Source: Muribaculaceae bacterium (lineage in GTDB: Bacteria > Bacteroidota > Bacteroidia > Bacteroidales > Muribaculaceae). Taken from it: a DNA stretch of 22,847 nt. A program made the translations under genes and the position numbers. The notes beneath the pieces are model-generated. The model was not told the origin of the DNA. It worked only from the letters and a program-made list of their open reading frames with translations, and did no database searches. The stretch lies in the NCBI GenBank assembly GCA_009775195.1, contig VSPF01000020.1:1-22847 (forward strand), given 5' to 3'. Shown here in pieces: positions 22,487-22,847 of the stretch (position 1 is the stretch's first letter; every line of letters begins with the position of its first letter).

Positions 22487-22847
22487 CAGCTTGCCAGGGC
22501 GCTGAGCATCATCGACGGTATCATGCCAAGGGCAAACGAAATCATGATGAGCCACGCGGCCCATTCCGATGCCTTGCGTGCCTTGTCGAGGTCGCCGCGC
22601 CCATAGTAGCTCGACACGCAGATTGAGGCGGCGAGGGCTCCGAGGCTAACGGGCGAACAGCAGCAAATCATCAGGAATACCGACCAGCCCAGGTAGGTGG
22701 GTGGGCACGGTTCGCCCGGCTGTTGGGGGCGGCGGTACATGCGCCCCGGGGCATAGGGGTTGTATTGCTGGTATGGTTGCTCTACCTGTTCTACCTGTTG
22801 GGTGGGTCTTGCTCTGCGGCCTGTTCGTCTGCGTTTGCTCCGGCGTT
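22486..22847 (-). CDS. CD225/dispanin family membrane protein, 5' end outside window
   Basis: The frame is open from the right edge to the stop at 22486. The visible 119 or so residues begin with a basic stretch (RRSKRRRTGRRARP) and a Gln/Pro/Tyr-rich linker (QQVEQVEQPYQQYNPY). The CD225 domain follows: YLGWSVFLMICCCSPVSLGALAASICVSSYYGRGDLDKARKASEWAAW. It has two hydrophobic segments flanking the conserved GDLDKARKAS, as in dispanins such as interferon-induced transmembrane proteins; the bacterial role is unknown. A Met inside the linker could start an 84-residue form (22740). The composition upstream of it looks coding and family proteins often carry such linkers, so I think the true start is beyond the window. 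It overlaps DUF2752 by one base. Confidence 0.82.
   Translation of the reverse strand, partial: RRSKRRRTGRRARPTQQVEQVEQPYQQYNPYAPGRMYRRPQQPGEPCPPTYLGWSVFLMICCCSPVSLGALAASICVSSYYGRGDLDKARKASEWAAWLIMISFALGMIPSMMLSALAS

Noticed and set aside
22778..22800. Tandem 9-base repeat in the CD225 gene
   Set aside because: It simply encodes the VEQ-VEQ part of the Gln-rich linker and is too short to be a regulatory repeat.

Overview
The window is from a Bacteroidales chromosome, best matched to the GC-rich Muribaculaceae or a close relative (inference). The evidence is Bacteroidetes-type -7 boxes (TAnnTTTG), A-rich start contexts without Shine-Dalgarno motifs, and protein families typical of the order (DUF3078, CD225/DUF2752 pair, TolC/HlyD/ABC-2 export operon). 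Most genes are clearly GC-rich. The stretch 14.05-15.24 kb and 16.08-19.34 kb is visibly more AT-rich and holds the accessory genes.

Left part, minus strand (1-5339): an export operon reading right to left, tolC-like, hlyD-like, two ABC-2 permeases, then the 5' part of an oligosaccharide flippase that runs off the left edge. No ABC ATPase is present. Next come an EamA/DMT transporter (+, 5538-6470) and a GH20 beta-N-acetylhexosaminidase lipoprotein (-, 6639-8270), convergent around a hairpin at 6575-6606.

Middle, plus strand (8408-13997): phoH and purC, ending in a strong palindromic terminator. Then follows a compressed run of menG (ubiE), a DUF3078 beta-barrel protein, two unrecognised small exported proteins and dtd. 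All four junctions of this run are 4-nt ATGA overlaps, so translational coupling is likely.

Accessory stretch between dtd and polA (14082-19340): a SocA/Panacea-domain antitoxin-like gene with a downstream partner broken by a one-base frameshift (-). A GC-rich TPR-like exported protein follows (+). Next is a 520-aa three-part protein (+) joining a dual-specificity phosphatase, a macro-like A1S_2505-type domain and an unrecognised C-terminal domain. Last is a DNA-binding protein/Doc toxin pair (-) whose promoter sits in a perfect 12-bp inverted repeat. Both toxin-antitoxin promoters place the transcription start almost on the ATG. The three-part phosphatase/macro-like protein is the best candidate for something undescribed.

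Right part, minus strand (19360-22847): a CD225/dispanin protein (5' end beyond the window), a DUF2752 membrane protein and polA, tightly packed as one operon. The 3'-5' exonuclease domain of this DNA polymerase I appears catalytically dead. I saw no tRNA, rRNA, CRISPR array, transposase or integrase. No gene-free gap exceeds 200 bases.
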